A stretch of DNA of 64,000 bases, from positions 65,836,546 through 65,900,545 of the forward strand of contig OX352761.1 in the NCBI GenBank assembly GCA_947095585.1, read 5' to 3'. Both the position numbers and the translations under genes were made by a program. This document shows positions 10,620 through 22,433 of this stretch, piece after piece; the stretch's first letter is position 1; each line of letters begins with the position of its first letter. The DNA is from Nephrocerus scutellatus (Eukaryota > Arthropoda > Insecta > Diptera > Pipunculidae). The notes below the pieces were generated by a model that saw only the letters and a list, made by a program, of their open reading frames with translations, ran no database searches and was not told where the DNA came from.

Positions 10620-11405
10620 TCTCACTACAAGGGGTGCATTTTCAAAAAGTCAAATGATAAGTGAGACACTGTTAAGTGATACAGTGCTCACACTGTTATG
10701 AGACACTGTTAAGTGAGACACTGTTAACTAAGACACTGTTTAATGTCCGAATGTTCTGATCACTATTAAATATCAAAAAATTTAAATGTCAGTACTTTGG
10801 GAACTAAGCCATTTCCCAAGAGATTCGCATGAAATTCGGAATGTAGGACTAATATGTGACTATAAGACTTGTTCCTATGGAAATTCTGGGATCTGGCCAA
10901 TAGGGTCTGGGATTTTTGGAACCAAGCCATTTCTCAAGGGATAGGTATGAAACTCGGAATGTAGGACTAATATGTGACTATAAGACTTGTTCCTATGGAA
11001 ATTCTGGGATCTGGCCAATAGGGTCTGGGATTTTTGGAACCAAGCCATTTCTCAAGAGATTCGCATCAAATTCGGAATTTAGGACTAATGTGTGACTATA
11101 AGACTTGTTCGTATGGAAATTCTGGGATCTGGCCAATAGGGTCTGGGATTTTTGGAACCAAGCCATTTCTCAAGCGATTCGTATGAAACTCGGAATGTAG
11201 GACTGATATGTGACTATAAGACTTGTTCCTATGGAAATTATGGGATCTGGCCAATATCAATTTCGCAAGCGATTCGCATGAAATTCGGAATGTAGGACTA
11301 GGTGTTCAAAAAGTCAAATGTTAAATGTCCACTGTTGTGATCAACAGAATGTGCCACTGTTGTGATCAACAGAATGCTCACACTGTTGTGGTCACTGTTA
11401 ATGTT
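10620..11405 (+). repeat. Minisatellite, ~118-bp unit with GACACTGTT flanks
   Basis: Four and a half units between about 10796 and 11300 contain AACCAAGCCATTTCTCAAG, CATGAAATTCGGAATGTAGG and GACTTGTTCCTATGGAAATT. Flanks on both sides carry short GAGACACTGTTAAGT-like repeats (10650-10735; 11325-11400) and a shared TTCAAAAAGTCAAATG, so the array sits inside a duplicated short sequence. It interrupts the old env. Confidence 0.75.
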
Positions 11406-11406
11406 T

Positions 11407-12755
11407 TAATATCAAGAAGGCGTACCGTACTTGAAATTTTGAGAATCGCCTAGAGAAAACTATATTTAGAAATTTTCTTTTCAGTGTCGTTTGGCATTTT
11501 TTGCATAAAAGTTTGAATAGTTTTTGCATTTTTTAATTATTATAAAAAGTATTACAGTAATTTATTTTTTTTATTTACATTAAACAATATTTCCTTGTAT
11601 TGCAGATATTAGCTTTAATATATTTAAGTAATAATCCTCTACAAAAAATCATTTTAAACATAGATCTTCACAAAACGAATTATAATCGTTTAATTATATT
11701 ATCTATATAGTGGGGTAGTTGGGTAGTTGGTGTAGTTGGATGGTTAGTGGGATGGTTGTGTGGAAAGAGTGTCTGTGTAGAAAGCATGTGTGTGTAGAAA
11801 GAGTGTGTGTATTATATTAACTATAAACATACCTTTTTATTGATAGTTTACTATATATAAATAAGGAAAAAAATATAAAAGATAATTTTTAACAGCTCTT
11901 ACTTCTCCTACTACTATCGACGTAACTGCATTACTATGTTTGTGCAGTGATATGATATATTTAATATGTACCCACCTCACAATAAATTGTTATGAACATT
12001 TAAATCAGCTTATAAATTATTTATTCTGTTGTATTTGATGTGATTGATGATCATGTATGTGGTTTCAATAACATACAATCAAGCAGAGCAGAACGAAACA
12101 AACATATGCAGTAGTAGGCTGCGGTCAAGAATTCAGCCGTTGCGCAGTTTATGCTGCATTTTAGTCAAAAATTAAATTTTCAGCCAATTCATTAAAGAAA
12201 AATCGACTGCGCAGTTACGCAGCTACTTAAAATTGGATGCAAATAGCAAAATGTAAATGTCAAATTGTCGCCCTACAAGCAGACTGTTAGTCGGTTCAAA
12301 ATATAGCCGCAATTTCGTGCATACCGACTGCCTGCCATTTTTTTGTGCAGCACAAGCTGCGAAGCTACTTAATTCTTCACCGCAGCCGTAGTGATAGTAA
12401 AGTCTCTGTTCATTTTCTATCAGTGCTCTGTTCTGCTCTTTCTATCAACATTGCATAAATGATATAGTGCTCGTGAGAGAGAAAAAAATACAAATTTTGT
12501 TGCTGCTTTTCTTTTGGCTTAATTTATCCTTAGTCATGTATACAGTAAGTTCGATTGCTGGTTTGATTTTTTAATATCAAGAAGGCGTAACGTACTTGAA
12601 AATTTTAGATTCGCCTAGAGAAGACTATATTTAGAAATTTTCATTTCGGTGTCGTTTGGCATTTTGTGCACAAAAGTTTGAATGGTTTTTGCATTTTTTA
12701 ATTATTATAAAAAGTATTACAGTAATTTATTTTTTGTATTTTATTTAAACAAAAT
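11407..12755 (+). repeat. ~180-bp direct repeats enclosing ~1 kb
   Basis: 11407-11590 and 12573-12755 are about 93% alike by eye, beginning TTTTAATATCAAGAAGGCGT and ending with TTATTATAAAAAGTATTACA. They have no TG..CA ends, so LTR status is doubtful; a local duplication or the arms of an unclassified element are alternatives. The interior has no coding; 12090-12400 is richer in GC and holds repeated GCGCAGTT/GCGAAGCTACTTAA words. Confidence 0.55.
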
Positions 12756-13130
12756 GAACGTGTTTGGTTAGAGCACAAGTCCAACGATAATTTGGATACA
12801 AGAGTTGCCATGCGCAAGCAATCACCAGCTTATGTTATGGTTTGGGCTGTAGTGACTGCAGATGGACGCACTCCTCTGGTTTTCATCGAACATGGAGTCA
12901 AGGTAAACCAAAAGGTGTTTATTCACATACTGTTGAATGGTGAAAATTTTCTCATCAGAAAAGACAATTTTTGGAATCTCATCACGTTCGGCCAAGGCCT
13001 TCAATGCTCGTGTTCATTCTAAATCAAATAATCGGAGCCAAAGGAGGTCATATCGAGCAGTAACATGTTTTTCATAAAATGTAATATGTTTTCAACATAT
13101 TCCACGAAATTTCAATAAAAAATAATCAAA
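12750..13130 (+). pseudogene. Mariner transposase remnant with internal inversion
   Basis: The plus strand encodes QNERVW, then RKQSPAYVMVWAVVTADGR and LVFIEHGVKVNQ, and at 13033-13065 AKGGHIEQ with a stop: middle and C-terminal parts of a mariner transposase. Between them, 12915-13015 codes on the minus strand for EIPKIVFSDEKIFTIQQ, which holds the second catalytic Asp region and normally lies upstream of VMVW in the same direction. So an internal block has been inverted and moved. The N-terminal DNA-binding part and third catalytic Asp are absent. It was inserted in the old gypsy env. Confidence 0.75.
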
Positions 13131-13139
13131 AAAAATTTC

Positions 13140-13287
13140 TTGTATTGATTTAAATAATTTTCAGTTAACTTTAAACTGTTTGTTATTAGAAATTATCAAT
13201 TCTTTCAATTTGGTTTCTATATTTATTTGATCTTCGTGATCTGGTATGCCAGATATACATTTCCACAATTTCCCTATTTCATCAATC
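13140..13287 (-). pseudogene. env: Old gypsy env, middle fragment
   Basis: The minus strand encodes LWKCISGIPDHEDQ followed by a helical stretch, the region after the Env cleavage site; the second gypsy remnant has the equivalent AWKWMAGNPDHDD at 43830-43870. It is cut at 13287 by the 5' LTR of the inserted errantivirus; its N-terminal continuation lies at 23178 leftward-to-right on the other side. The left side is cut by mariner and satellite DNA. Confidence 0.65.
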
Positions 13288-14016
13288 TGTTGTGACCGGC
13301 ACAACTATTCGATCCCTGACCACACACTCGCTGCACTCTACCCACATCTGCTTTCCATAAACTACTTATTTTATGATCGGCACAGCCTGTCACATTGCCA
13401 GTATACTCGTATACCGAATTTCCGAATTCACATCCACCACTAACCTGTATAGTACGTACGGATGGCTGGTGTTTGTAATAAGAAACCGATCGAGATGTGA
13501 TAAAGGCACTTTTGATCCTTTATTCATCTCGAGTTTCGAGCACAGCACGCAGCTCATAAATTCCGATACGATACCAAGAAACAGTTGGTGCACATGCAGA
13601 TATTACGAAATAGTAATATCAGCATGAGGGCAATTCTAAGGCGACCGTTAAGTGGCTCGACTGCAGAAGGGAAACAGATGTCGCAGGTCGACTGTGTGTG
13701 TTCTATGCTTGCAGTCGTATTTGTGTATTGAACCCTTGTTCATGCACACGATGCTGTCGTTCAATCGTGTGCATATGATTGGTTGGTTGCGATCCATCCA
13801 AAATATTATAAAAGACCACTGCTGCGATTACTAAGCGCGGCAGTTGAAGTTTAAACACATCACCAACAACACATAACTTTTAAGTAACAATATATTTATA
13901 AAAAAATTATAAAAGAATATATAAAATTAAACTTAAACTTGTGTTTAATTTAACATTCAACTCGCCCGCACACTCCCTCTTCTCTACGTGAAAGCACGGG
14001 GAGCCTGTGCGTAACA
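13288..14016 (+). repeat. Errantivirus 5' LTR (729 bp)
   Basis: Starts TGTTGTGACCGGCACAACTA and ends GCCTGTGCGTAACA. A TATAAAAG box lies at 13807-13814 and would place the transcription start about 25-30 bp downstream. ORFs read within it on either strand are shared with the 3' LTR and are not genes. Confidence 0.92.
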
Positions 14017-14856
14017 AAATTGGTGGCAGCGGTGGGATACACCAAATAAAAAAAAAATTAAAATTAAAATTAATTAAATAAAAATACAGCAAAAAAGTAT
14101 AAGGCGTAAAACCCGGCCACAACAGGGGAAGTTAAAAAAAAAAGTGATAACATAAAGTGAAAGTGTAATCCTTATAAAGCGTCAAACCCGGCTACAACAG
14201 GGTATAAAAAAAAAAGTGCTAAAAAAAAGTGCAGAAGACCCAAGATAGTAAGACCTGGCGAACTCCCAAGTGGACGCCGGAGGCAAAGTTTGGGCAGTGA
14301 TAAAAAAAGAAAAGACCAGGTCGTAATATCAACTTTAGGGCGCGAAGCCTACCTGGCACCAGCATTAGCAACACCATCAACAACGGCAGAAAATTTTCAT
14401 CAAGAAAAAAAAACAGCACCCGCCAAACTAGGGGGCGGACAGCACCGGCATCTTCAGAACCACCACAACTAGCACCAGCATCAACAGCCTCAGCATCCAT
14501 CATAAGTAAAAAAAAGGGTTTTTTTTTAAAAAATTTAATTCAGGTTAAATACAAAAAATTTTTATTATATAAAAAAAACAATCAATAAAAACAAGACAAA
14601 ATCGAAAAATTTTTTCCTTATATTTCATATTTTAATATATTAATATTTTTATATATAATTTAAAAAAAAAAGCTATATTCTCGTATAAAGTACCTTGTAA
14701 AGTGTAAAAGGTTATTCTCGTTCGCGTAAGTTTCGCTCACGGTCGAAAGTTTAAGAATTCTTCAAAATTTTTACGCGTAATCGTTTAAGGACAGTTAATC
14801 TGTTCGAAGAGTTACCTTTTCAGTGCTATCCCTTCCTGACTCCTAAAACTCCTACA
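14017..14856 (+). other. Errantivirus primer site and untranslated leader
   Basis: Begins AAATTGGTGGCAGCGGTGGG, in which TGGTGGCAGCGG is at the primer-site position; the tRNA was not determined. The leader is A-rich and contains a ~74-bp direct repeat: GGCGTAAAACCCGGCCACAA (about 14102) and AGCGTCAAACCCGGCTACAA (about 14177). The ORFs at 14219-14503 show no family motif. Confidence 0.6.
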
Positions 14857-15870
14857 ATGGAAGTTACAATTACCATGTCAGATGCATAAAATTTAATACC
14901 AGAGTTCGACGGAACTCCAGGTAAATTGAATAAATATGTATCATGTTGTAAAACTATTTTTGCGCATACAAAGTCTGAAGTAGAAACGCAACTATTTCTG
15001 GAAATTGCAAAAACGAAATTGCATGGGAAAGCATTCGATATTATTCAATATCGAAATGTAACCACATGGTCGGAACTAGTTAAAGAATTAGAGAGCCATT
15101 TTAAAGATGACCGCTCTCGAAGTTCAATCCAAGGAGAAATTTCTCAAGCTAAGCAAACTAGCAGAGAAACAGTCCAAGAATTTGGTGAAAGACTAATTGA
15201 CCTGTTCAACGCGCTAAATTCCTCAACCTACTCCCAAAAAACCGATGAAAACGTAAGAAAATTCCTAGTTACTGAAAACGAACGACTAGTAATCAACGCA
15301 TTTGAGGATGGATTAGTAAATCATGACCTTAAAATTCTCGTAAAAGCACGAGCAATAAGGGATATGAAACAGGCCACGCACTATGCCCATGAGCAATCTC
15401 TGCGTTTGAATTTAGCTAGACAAACTGTTAGGACGACTGGACGTTACACACAGTCAAATGAACACATATTCTGCAATACTTGCAAGAAAGCAGGTCATAC
15501 GTCTGAAATGTGTTTTCGAAACAAAAGTTTCCCAAATTTTATCCCGAAAAATATAAAAAAGGAGGTACAACGTTTAATTTGTAGTTATTGCAATAAGTCT
15601 AATCACTCATATCAAGAATGCTGGACGCGGAAAAGAAACGAGGTACAAAGGAATCCGCGACCTCAAGATCAAACTCCCCGCACATCTCACTCACAGCAAT
15701 TTAATCCTTTCCGTGAAAATAAATTCAATAACAATAGTCACGATCTAAGATATGCGACAACGGAACCACATTATTGTTGCAACTCGCAAGCAAAAAACGA
15801 GCAATCGGGGAAGGAAGGCAGCATTCCTTCCCAATTCAAAACGACTGCCGAAATACACAAACACCAGTAA
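14857..15870 (+). pseudogene. gag: Errantivirus gag with premature stop
   Basis: ATG at 14857 opens a frame that meets TAA at 14887-14889 after ten codons; the same frame then continues open to 15870, so Gag from the natural start is interrupted. The body contains a retrotransposon Gag core (residues ~20-190 of the open part) and two CX2CX4HX4C zinc knuckles, CNTCKKAGHTSEMC at 15474-15515 and CSYCNKSNHSYQEC at 15579-15620, which would bind genomic RNA. Downstream ATGs (14875, 14926) exist, the latter after the stop. The end overlaps the pol frame by about 97 bases, in the -1 frame, as is normal for programmed frameshifting in this group. Confidence 0.88.
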
Positions 15871-16595
15871 GACTTGATATTTCATTTTGTGCGCAATACA
15901 AAGAACCTGTGATAAGAGTTTTATTTAGTCCATCTGAAAAAAGATTTCTAAATTTATTAATCGATACAGGCGCTCAGGTCAGTCTTTTAAAAAATTCCGC
16001 TACTTTTATAAATCTGCTTAACTACTCACCGAAAAAACAAAAGTGCACTATATCAACGATTGCCGGTGATCGTATGGACACTCTTGGCACAATTGTGGGT
16101 TCTATAGAATTCGATTCAGATGCAGAATTTATTTCTTTTAAGCACACTTTCCATGTTTTAACCAACAATGTTCATTTACATTACGATGGTATATTAGGAA
16201 ACGATTTTTTCACTAAATATGGGTGTAAAATTGATTATTCCAAACAAAATTTAAGCTTTAATTTAAAAAATAACGCTATTTACACAATAAAAAACCAAAC
16301 TCCAGCAAATATAGGTCCAAATCAACCTAAAAATTTTCAAAATAATGAAATAAAATTCTTACCTGATAAAAGGGTACTACCTACGGGTGATATAAAAGGT
16401 GATAGTAAAAATCGGTATGAAAGCACGTCAAAAGTGGTCGAATGCCACAACCATCACGATACTATAGCTTACGAGCAACGATCTACCACCTTAAAAAATC
16501 AGAAAAAACCGCTTTTGGAAATCGAAATCTTAAGAAAAATGATAACCGTAACACAACTTCATGCGACGCAATTGTTTCTGAGCAGCGATTTGTGA
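15774..16595 (+). pseudogene. pol: Errantivirus pol part 1: aspartic protease
   Basis: This frame is -1 to gag and overlaps it. It encodes the retropepsin with the active-site triad region LLIDTGAQVSLLK at about 15953-15993 and the second conserved block GILGNDFFTKYG at about 16188-16225. Protease would process Gag and Pol. The frame ends at 16595, while the reverse transcriptase continues in another frame that is open from 16442; one indel in the 16440-16595 overlap, where A-runs occur, has split pol. Whether it is a real mutation or a sequencing error cannot be told here. Confidence 0.85.
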
Positions 16596-18661
16596 CCCTA
16601 AAACCTAGGTGTGAACAACTAACAGAAATCCCATTCCCCTACAAAAAAGACGCTATAATATTTAAAAAGCAAGTTAGTCCTGACGTTTATCTGGCAGAGA
16701 CATTGGTAAGACCAGAACAAGAAAAGGTAAACATTTTGTTAATGAACACATCGGAAAAGGAGATTGAAATCAATTTAAATGAACTTAAATATGAATGGAA
16801 TGCATTAGACGCTTTCGACATTATTGAAATGGATGCCTCTAAAGACCCAATAAAGAAAAGGTTATTAAAATTAGAGTCAATGCTGAATTTAGATCACTGT
16901 AATGAAGAAGAAAATAAGTCAATTAAAAATATATGCCTTGAATATAATGACATATTTTTTTTGGAAGGTGATCATCTAAGTTATACTGACAGAACTAAAC
17001 ACCGAATTATTACGAATTCTGAAGCACCGATTTTTATTAAGCCATACAGATTACCTGAATCCCAGAAGGAAGAGATACAACACCAAGTTAAAGAAATGTT
17101 GAACGATAACATTATAAAACCTAGTTGCAGCCCTTGGAATTCACCACTTCTACTTGTGCCCAAGAAACCAGATAGCAATGGTAAAAAACGTTGGAGGGTG
17201 GTTGTTGACTTCAGGAAACTGAATAACATAACTATCGGTGATAGTTATCCACTACCAAACATTACCGACATATTGGATCAATTAGGCAGAGCAAAATACT
17301 TTAGTACACTGGACCTAGCCAATGGGTTTCACCAGATAAAAGTGGACGAAAGAGATCAGGAGAAAACAGCTTTCAGTACTCCTTTTGGCCATTACGAGTA
17401 CAACCGTATGCCTTTCGGTCTCAAAAATGCACCGGCTACTTTTCAGCGCACAATGAATAATGTTTTAATTGGACTACAGGGTATCGACTGTTTCGTATAC
17501 ATGGACGATATAGTTATCTACGGTTATGATCTTAAGGAACACAACGAGAAATTGTTAAAAATATTTGACAGACTGCGAAGCAATAGTCTGAAACTGCAAC
17601 CCGAGAAATGTAATTTTATTAAAAGAGAGTTATTATACTTAGGACATGTTATTTCAAAAGATGGTATTAGCCCAGATACAGATAAAATAAAATCAGTCAA
17701 AACATATCCGGTACCAAAGAAATCTAAAGATATCAAGTCATTTTTAGGTTTAGCTGGTTATTACAGACGCTTTATCCCAAACTTTGCGAAGATAACAAAA
17801 CCTTTAACCAACTTATTAAAAAAGAATACTGTTTTCAAATGGGATGCACACTGTGATGAGGCATTTCGAACACTCAAAAATAAACTAACTAAAGCACCAG
17901 TTTTAGCTTACCCCGATTTCAGTAAAGAATTCTTAATAACAACTGATGCAAGCGATTTTGCCATGGGAGCAGTCCTTTCACAAGGAAAAATAGGAGAAGA
18001 CCAAGCGATCTGTTTTAGCAGCCGAACAATGAATTTAGCAGAAACAAAGTACAGCACTACAGAAAAGGAATTGTTAGCCATAGTATACGCAGTAAAACAA
18101 TTCCGACCTTACATATATGGCCGCAAGTTTTCGATAATCACAGACCATCGACCTTTAGTATGGCTATTAAACTTAAAGGATCCTACATCAAGACTTGCTC
18201 GTTGGAGAATCCTATTAGACGAATATGACTATCAAATTTTATACAAACCTGGTAAATACAATGATAATGCGGATGCTCTTAGTCGTATAAGGGAAAGTGA
18301 AATAGAAGGCAATAACGTGATGGTTTTAACCAGATCTCATGCTAAAAAGCAACGAATTCTTTCGGAAAAGGTTAATGAGGATAACAATTTTGGAAATAGC
18401 TCCGAAACAAACAGAAACAATCAAAATTTTAGAATAATAGAAAAAAGAAAGTCGATCTTCGCCAACAACGATCCAGAACCAAAGATAATAATTTTACCTT
18501 TAGTATCGTCACCTGACGAATTTATTCTTAAAACCCTTGATGAAAAGTTTATTAAACCTTCCATAGCACAAATAGAAACCTTTTCAAATGGAAAAACCGA
18601 TTTTTTTTTGCACTACTTTACCCATACCCTTTCGAACAAACACAGACAAAAATACGACTAA
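16442..18661 (+). pseudogene. pol: Errantivirus pol part 2: reverse transcriptase and RNase H
   Basis: The reverse transcriptase core is complete: WRVVVDFRKLN (~17195), LDLANGFHQI (~17310), MPFGLKNAPATFQ (~17410) and the catalytic YMDDIVIYG (~17500). RNase H follows with TTDASDFAMGAVLSQ (~17940), TEKELLAIVYA and TDHRPLVWLL. It would make double-stranded cDNA in the particle. The N-terminal ~60 residues of the open frame are probably out-of-frame read-through, since the protease frame overlaps there. At the end it runs into a stop at 18661 after a run of nine T (18601-18609), and integrase is in a different frame. Confidence 0.9.
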
Positions 18662-19880
18662 AGCGACACTAAAGGTGATTAACGACATTCTTATGTCAAA
18701 AGACTATCGTAAAATCGAGTTTTCAATTCCCAAACTTGAATTTGAAGCCAAAAATGAGTTTAAACATTTATTAGAAGACATATATTGCAACCAAAGTGCT
18801 GACATTTCTTTTTTTATTGATGACACAATACATTTAGATGACGAAAAAGACATTTTAGAGATTTTAATACAATATCATGACTCACCACTCGGAGGACACC
18901 AAGGCATCCAACGAACATTAAAACGCATAAAATCAAAATATTACTGGCCTACAATGAACTCAGACATTAAAAATTATATTAAAAAGTGCACCTCTTGCCA
19001 ACTAAATAAAAGCAAACGAAATCCACCCATACCAATGAAACTTACAACAACAAGCTCCACACCTTTTGAAAGAATAGCACTAGACATAGTAGGACCCCTA
19101 CCCTTAAGTCACAACGGAAATAAATACATCTTAACATTTCAAGACGACCTAACAAAATATTCAGAGGCATACCCGTTACCAAATGCAGAAGCGCCCACCT
19201 TAGCTCGAATTTTTGTAGAAAACACGGTTTGTAGACACGGTATACCATTAACAATTCTGACTGACCAAGGCACGAACTTTTTGAGTAATTTATTTAAAGA
19301 AGTATGTAAACTCCTTAAGGTTAGAAAAATTAACACAACCCCTTATCACCCCCAAACTAACGGAGCGCTAGAACGAAGTCACCGTACCTTAGCAGAATTT
19401 CTTAGGCATTATGTTAATAAAGATCCATTAACTTGGGACACATGGATTCCTTATGCCATGTTTGTATACAATACCACAACCCACAGCAGCACAGGGTACA
19501 CTCCTTACGAACTATTATACGGGTATCCTGCAAAAATACCTTCTATTTTGGAACAAAGACCTAATGTTAGCTATAATTACGAGAACTATGCAAATGAAAT
19601 AAAAGCACGACTTCAACACGGTTATCAAATAGCCAGGGAAGAAATTATCAAAAGGAAAGACAACGCTAAAAAATATTATGACAAATCAACTGTGTATAAA
19701 CAATTCAATGTAGGTGATAGAGTACTTTTATGTAACCACACGCGAAAAAATAAGCTGTCTTCATTATGGGAAGGACCATACGAAGTAACAAAAATTATAT
19801 CAAACGAAAACAGTGTTATCAGAATCAAAAATAAAACAAAGCTTGTACACAATAACCATCTTAAGCATTTTTTCGATTAA
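18588..19880 (+). pseudogene. pol: Errantivirus pol part 3: integrase
   Basis: Encodes an HHCC zinc-binding domain (HDSPLGGHQGIQRTL.. and CTSCQLNKSK, 18875-19015), the DDE catalytic core (LDIVGPLP, LTDQGTNFLS, NGALERSHRTLAEF, 19080-19400) and a C-terminal GPY-like region (VGDRVLLC.., LWEGPYEV, 19710-19790). All three catalytic residues are visible. The frame differs from that of RT; the switch is at or just before the T9 run at 18601-18609. The ATG at 18588 is probably only the first Met of the open frame, as integrase is made from the Pol polyprotein. Confidence 0.9.
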
Positions 19881-20003
19881 AAATTCACAAATAATATAAT
19901 AAAATTAATTAAATAATATACAAATGTAAACAAAGCATCCTTAACTAATGTTTTTCTTGTTTTTGTTTTTTTTTTCACCTTCAAAAAAAAAAAAAAAAAG
20001 AAG

Positions 20004-21815
20004 ATGAAAAACCCAACTACGAATATGGTAACAATAATTTTATGCGCCCTAACTTTGGAGGCAACAACAATTAGCATAAAACCTATAAGAGATAATCCAG
20101 GGATATATTTTGAGGAGCTAGGAACCGTACAGCTTTACTCTAATAAATGGAAAATAATTGTATACCAGGACATAACTGAATTAGATCAAGGATTAAGTAT
20201 TATAGAAAATACTACAGTTAAATTAAAAATAATATGTGAAGAACTTAAAATGGACCACGATTTCTCGATAATATGTAACTCAACAATTATAGAAATAAAA
20301 TATTTACTAAGAGATTTAAAGGAAAAACTAAAAAACCTGCGGCCGAACTCCCGTAAAGAACGATCTCTATTCGGAGCTATAGGTATCGCAGAAAAAGTAC
20401 TTTTTGGCACACTTAATGAAGAAGATGCAAAACGATACGACGAACAAATACAGCTAGTAAAATCTAATGAAAATCACCTACACTCATTAATAAAAAAACA
20501 GACGCTAATTATAGAGACAACACATAACATCCTTAACAAATCCAAAGACGAAATGGATAGAGAATTTGTAAACATAGAAAAGAGAATAAATAAAATTCAA
20601 GCACAAATACAAAACATTATTAAAAAGAAACATGACGCGACGACCCAAATGGAAACGGAGGCTCTTACATCTTTAACAACAATAATGTTAATGCGATACA
20701 TTAGAATTATTGACGATATAACAGACCTAGTAACTAGACATAGATTTGACAAACCCCACCCATCAATACTTTCTCCAGAACAAATGGAATCAATCTTGTC
20801 GACAATGAGAAAACAAATACACTCTGATTTACAAGTCCCACAAATAAACAACTACGATACCCTCTCTATTTATAAAATAAGTACACTACAAACCCGGGTA
20901 TTAAAAGAAAAGGTAATCTATGAAATAGGTATACCACTAATCCATAATACAAAATATCAACTATTTAAAGTAATCCCTCTCCCAACAAAAGTAAACGAAA
21001 AATTAGTTTTCATAAAACCTGATATATCACATTTAGTAATAGATTATGACAGAGAGCACCATTATGACATGACAATCAATGAACTAGAAAAATGTAAACA
21101 AACTCACGAAAAGACATATTTATGCCAAGCAGTACATCCGGTATTTACTACAAGATCAACAAATCAGCCTTGTGCTGTCTTACTTTTTCAAAAACCCAAA
21201 ACTTTACCACATATTTGCGAACTGAGAGAAACACAACTGACTACTATTTGGACCCAACTGGAACAACAAAACAAATGGTTATTTTCAACACTTGACAAAT
21301 ACGAAATAGATGAAATTTGTCCAAACAAAATCTCTCCCCACACCCTTATAAATACAGGCACCATAGAACTAACAGACGAATGTTATATCAAATCAACGGA
21401 CTTGACTATAAGAAATTCCTATTTCAAAACATCATCACTGAATAATTTCTACATACCCCCTATTAATATTTCAAATTCATTCTTACAAAAACACACGAAT
21501 GAAATTCTCCTTCCTGAAGTAGCACTAATACGAAACTCTGACTCAAAAGACTTAGACACACTGTCCAAACAAATAAAAGATTTAAAAAACACAGAAAAAA
21601 CAGACCTTGAAAGTTTCAATATACACAACATTCATCATTATGGGTTAATTTACCTTATGATCATTTCCGTTATAATCATAATAATAATAAAAAAGTATAA
21701 AGCGTTGAAACTAAACCAACGACTACCTCCACAAGAATCAAATACCACTGAAATGGTAACTAGCGATCAGACTAATGAAGGTCGCGAAACATCTAAATTC
21801 GTTTTAAAAATTTAA
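20004..21815 (+). CDS. env: Errantivirus envelope glycoprotein (603 codons, open)
   Basis: The frame is uninterrupted from ATG 20004 to TAA 21815. It shows an N-terminal hydrophobic segment (VTIILCALTLEA) as signal peptide, a furin-type RKER site around residue 118 followed by a hydrophobic glycine-containing segment typical of insect retrovirus Env, a long helical region, paired cysteines in the ectodomain, and a C-terminal anchor LIYLMIISVIIIIIIKKYK with a short tail. Length is near the usual size for this group. Env is expressed from a spliced RNA in relatives; the poly-A/AG tract before the ATG (19985-20003) could hold an acceptor. Intactness of env against broken gag and pol is notable; function was not assessed. 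Confidence 0.88.
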   Translation: MKNPTTNMVTIILCALTLEATTISIKPIRDNPGIYFEELGTVQLYSNKWKIIVYQDITELDQGLSIIENTTVKLKIICEELKMDHDFSIICNSTIIEIKYLLRDLKEKLKNLRPNSRKERSLFGAIGIAEKVLFGTLNEEDAKRYDEQIQLVKSNENHLHSLIKKQTLIIETTHNILNKSKDEMDREFVNIEKRINKIQAQIQNIIKKKHDATTQMETEALTSLTTIMLMRYIRIIDDITDLVTRHRFDKPHPSILSPEQMESILSTMRKQIHSDLQVPQINNYDTLSIYKISTLQTRVLKEKVIYEIGIPLIHNTKYQLFKVIPLPTKVNEKLVFIKPDISHLVIDYDREHHYDMTINELEKCKQTHEKTYLCQAVHPVFTTRSTNQPCAVLLFQKPKTLPHICELRETQLTTIWTQLEQQNKWLFSTLDKYEIDEICPNKISPHTLINTGTIELTDECYIKSTDLTIRNSYFKTSSLNNFYIPPINISNSFLQKHTNEILLPEVALIRNSDSKDLDTLSKQIKDLKNTEKTDLESFNIHNIHHYGLIYLMIISVIIIIIIKKYKALKLNQRLPPQESNTTEMVTSDQTNEGRETSKFVLKI

Positions 21816-22433
21816 CGAGAAAAAAACCTTTACACTCGTAATTATATGATAATTAATTATAAAATAATTATATGATGAAAAAAGAATAAAAAACACAATA
21901 AATCTTAGTATTTTTTTTGAACCTTTATTAATAGTATTATATTATAATACATTACCCTACAAATATACCTTTTATCAAAAAAAAAAAAAAAATATTTTCT
22001 ATGCTATATCAGCTTGCATTATTTTAAACATAATTACATATATTACTATATTACTAGGCCTTGGACCGCAATAGTCTGCTGCGTCAAAAATTATAATTAT
22101 TACTATTATTTTACTACATACGAGTATATATTACTATTATACTTATAATTTTAAAAAATCTGTTCGAAACTTTCAATATTCAATAATAATATTCAATGTA
22201 TATAAAAACAAAAAAAAAATCACGCAATCTACAAGTGTGTGAAAGTTAAAACGCACTTAACACATTTATACAAATACAATACAAACAAATTTGTACGCCA
22301 ACCAAGGTTTTCAAATCAGTGGTTTTTTCTGGTATTCTGTTAACGACAAACCACCGCGGCAAGTTCATTCCCGTTTAACGAAAATTTTTACCTACTCCTG
22401 GTAAAGAATTTTCTTATTCGTAGGGGGAAGGGA
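21816..22433 (+). other. Errantivirus 3' untranslated region and polypurine tract
   Basis: AT-rich, without genes. Ends with AGGGGGAAGGGA at 22422-22433, directly before the TG of the 3' LTR: the polypurine tract that primes plus-strand synthesis. Confidence 0.8.

Noticed and set aside
13390..13593. ORFs inside the errantivirus LTR, repeated at 22536-22739
   Set aside because: Their conservation is explained by LTR identity, not by coding.
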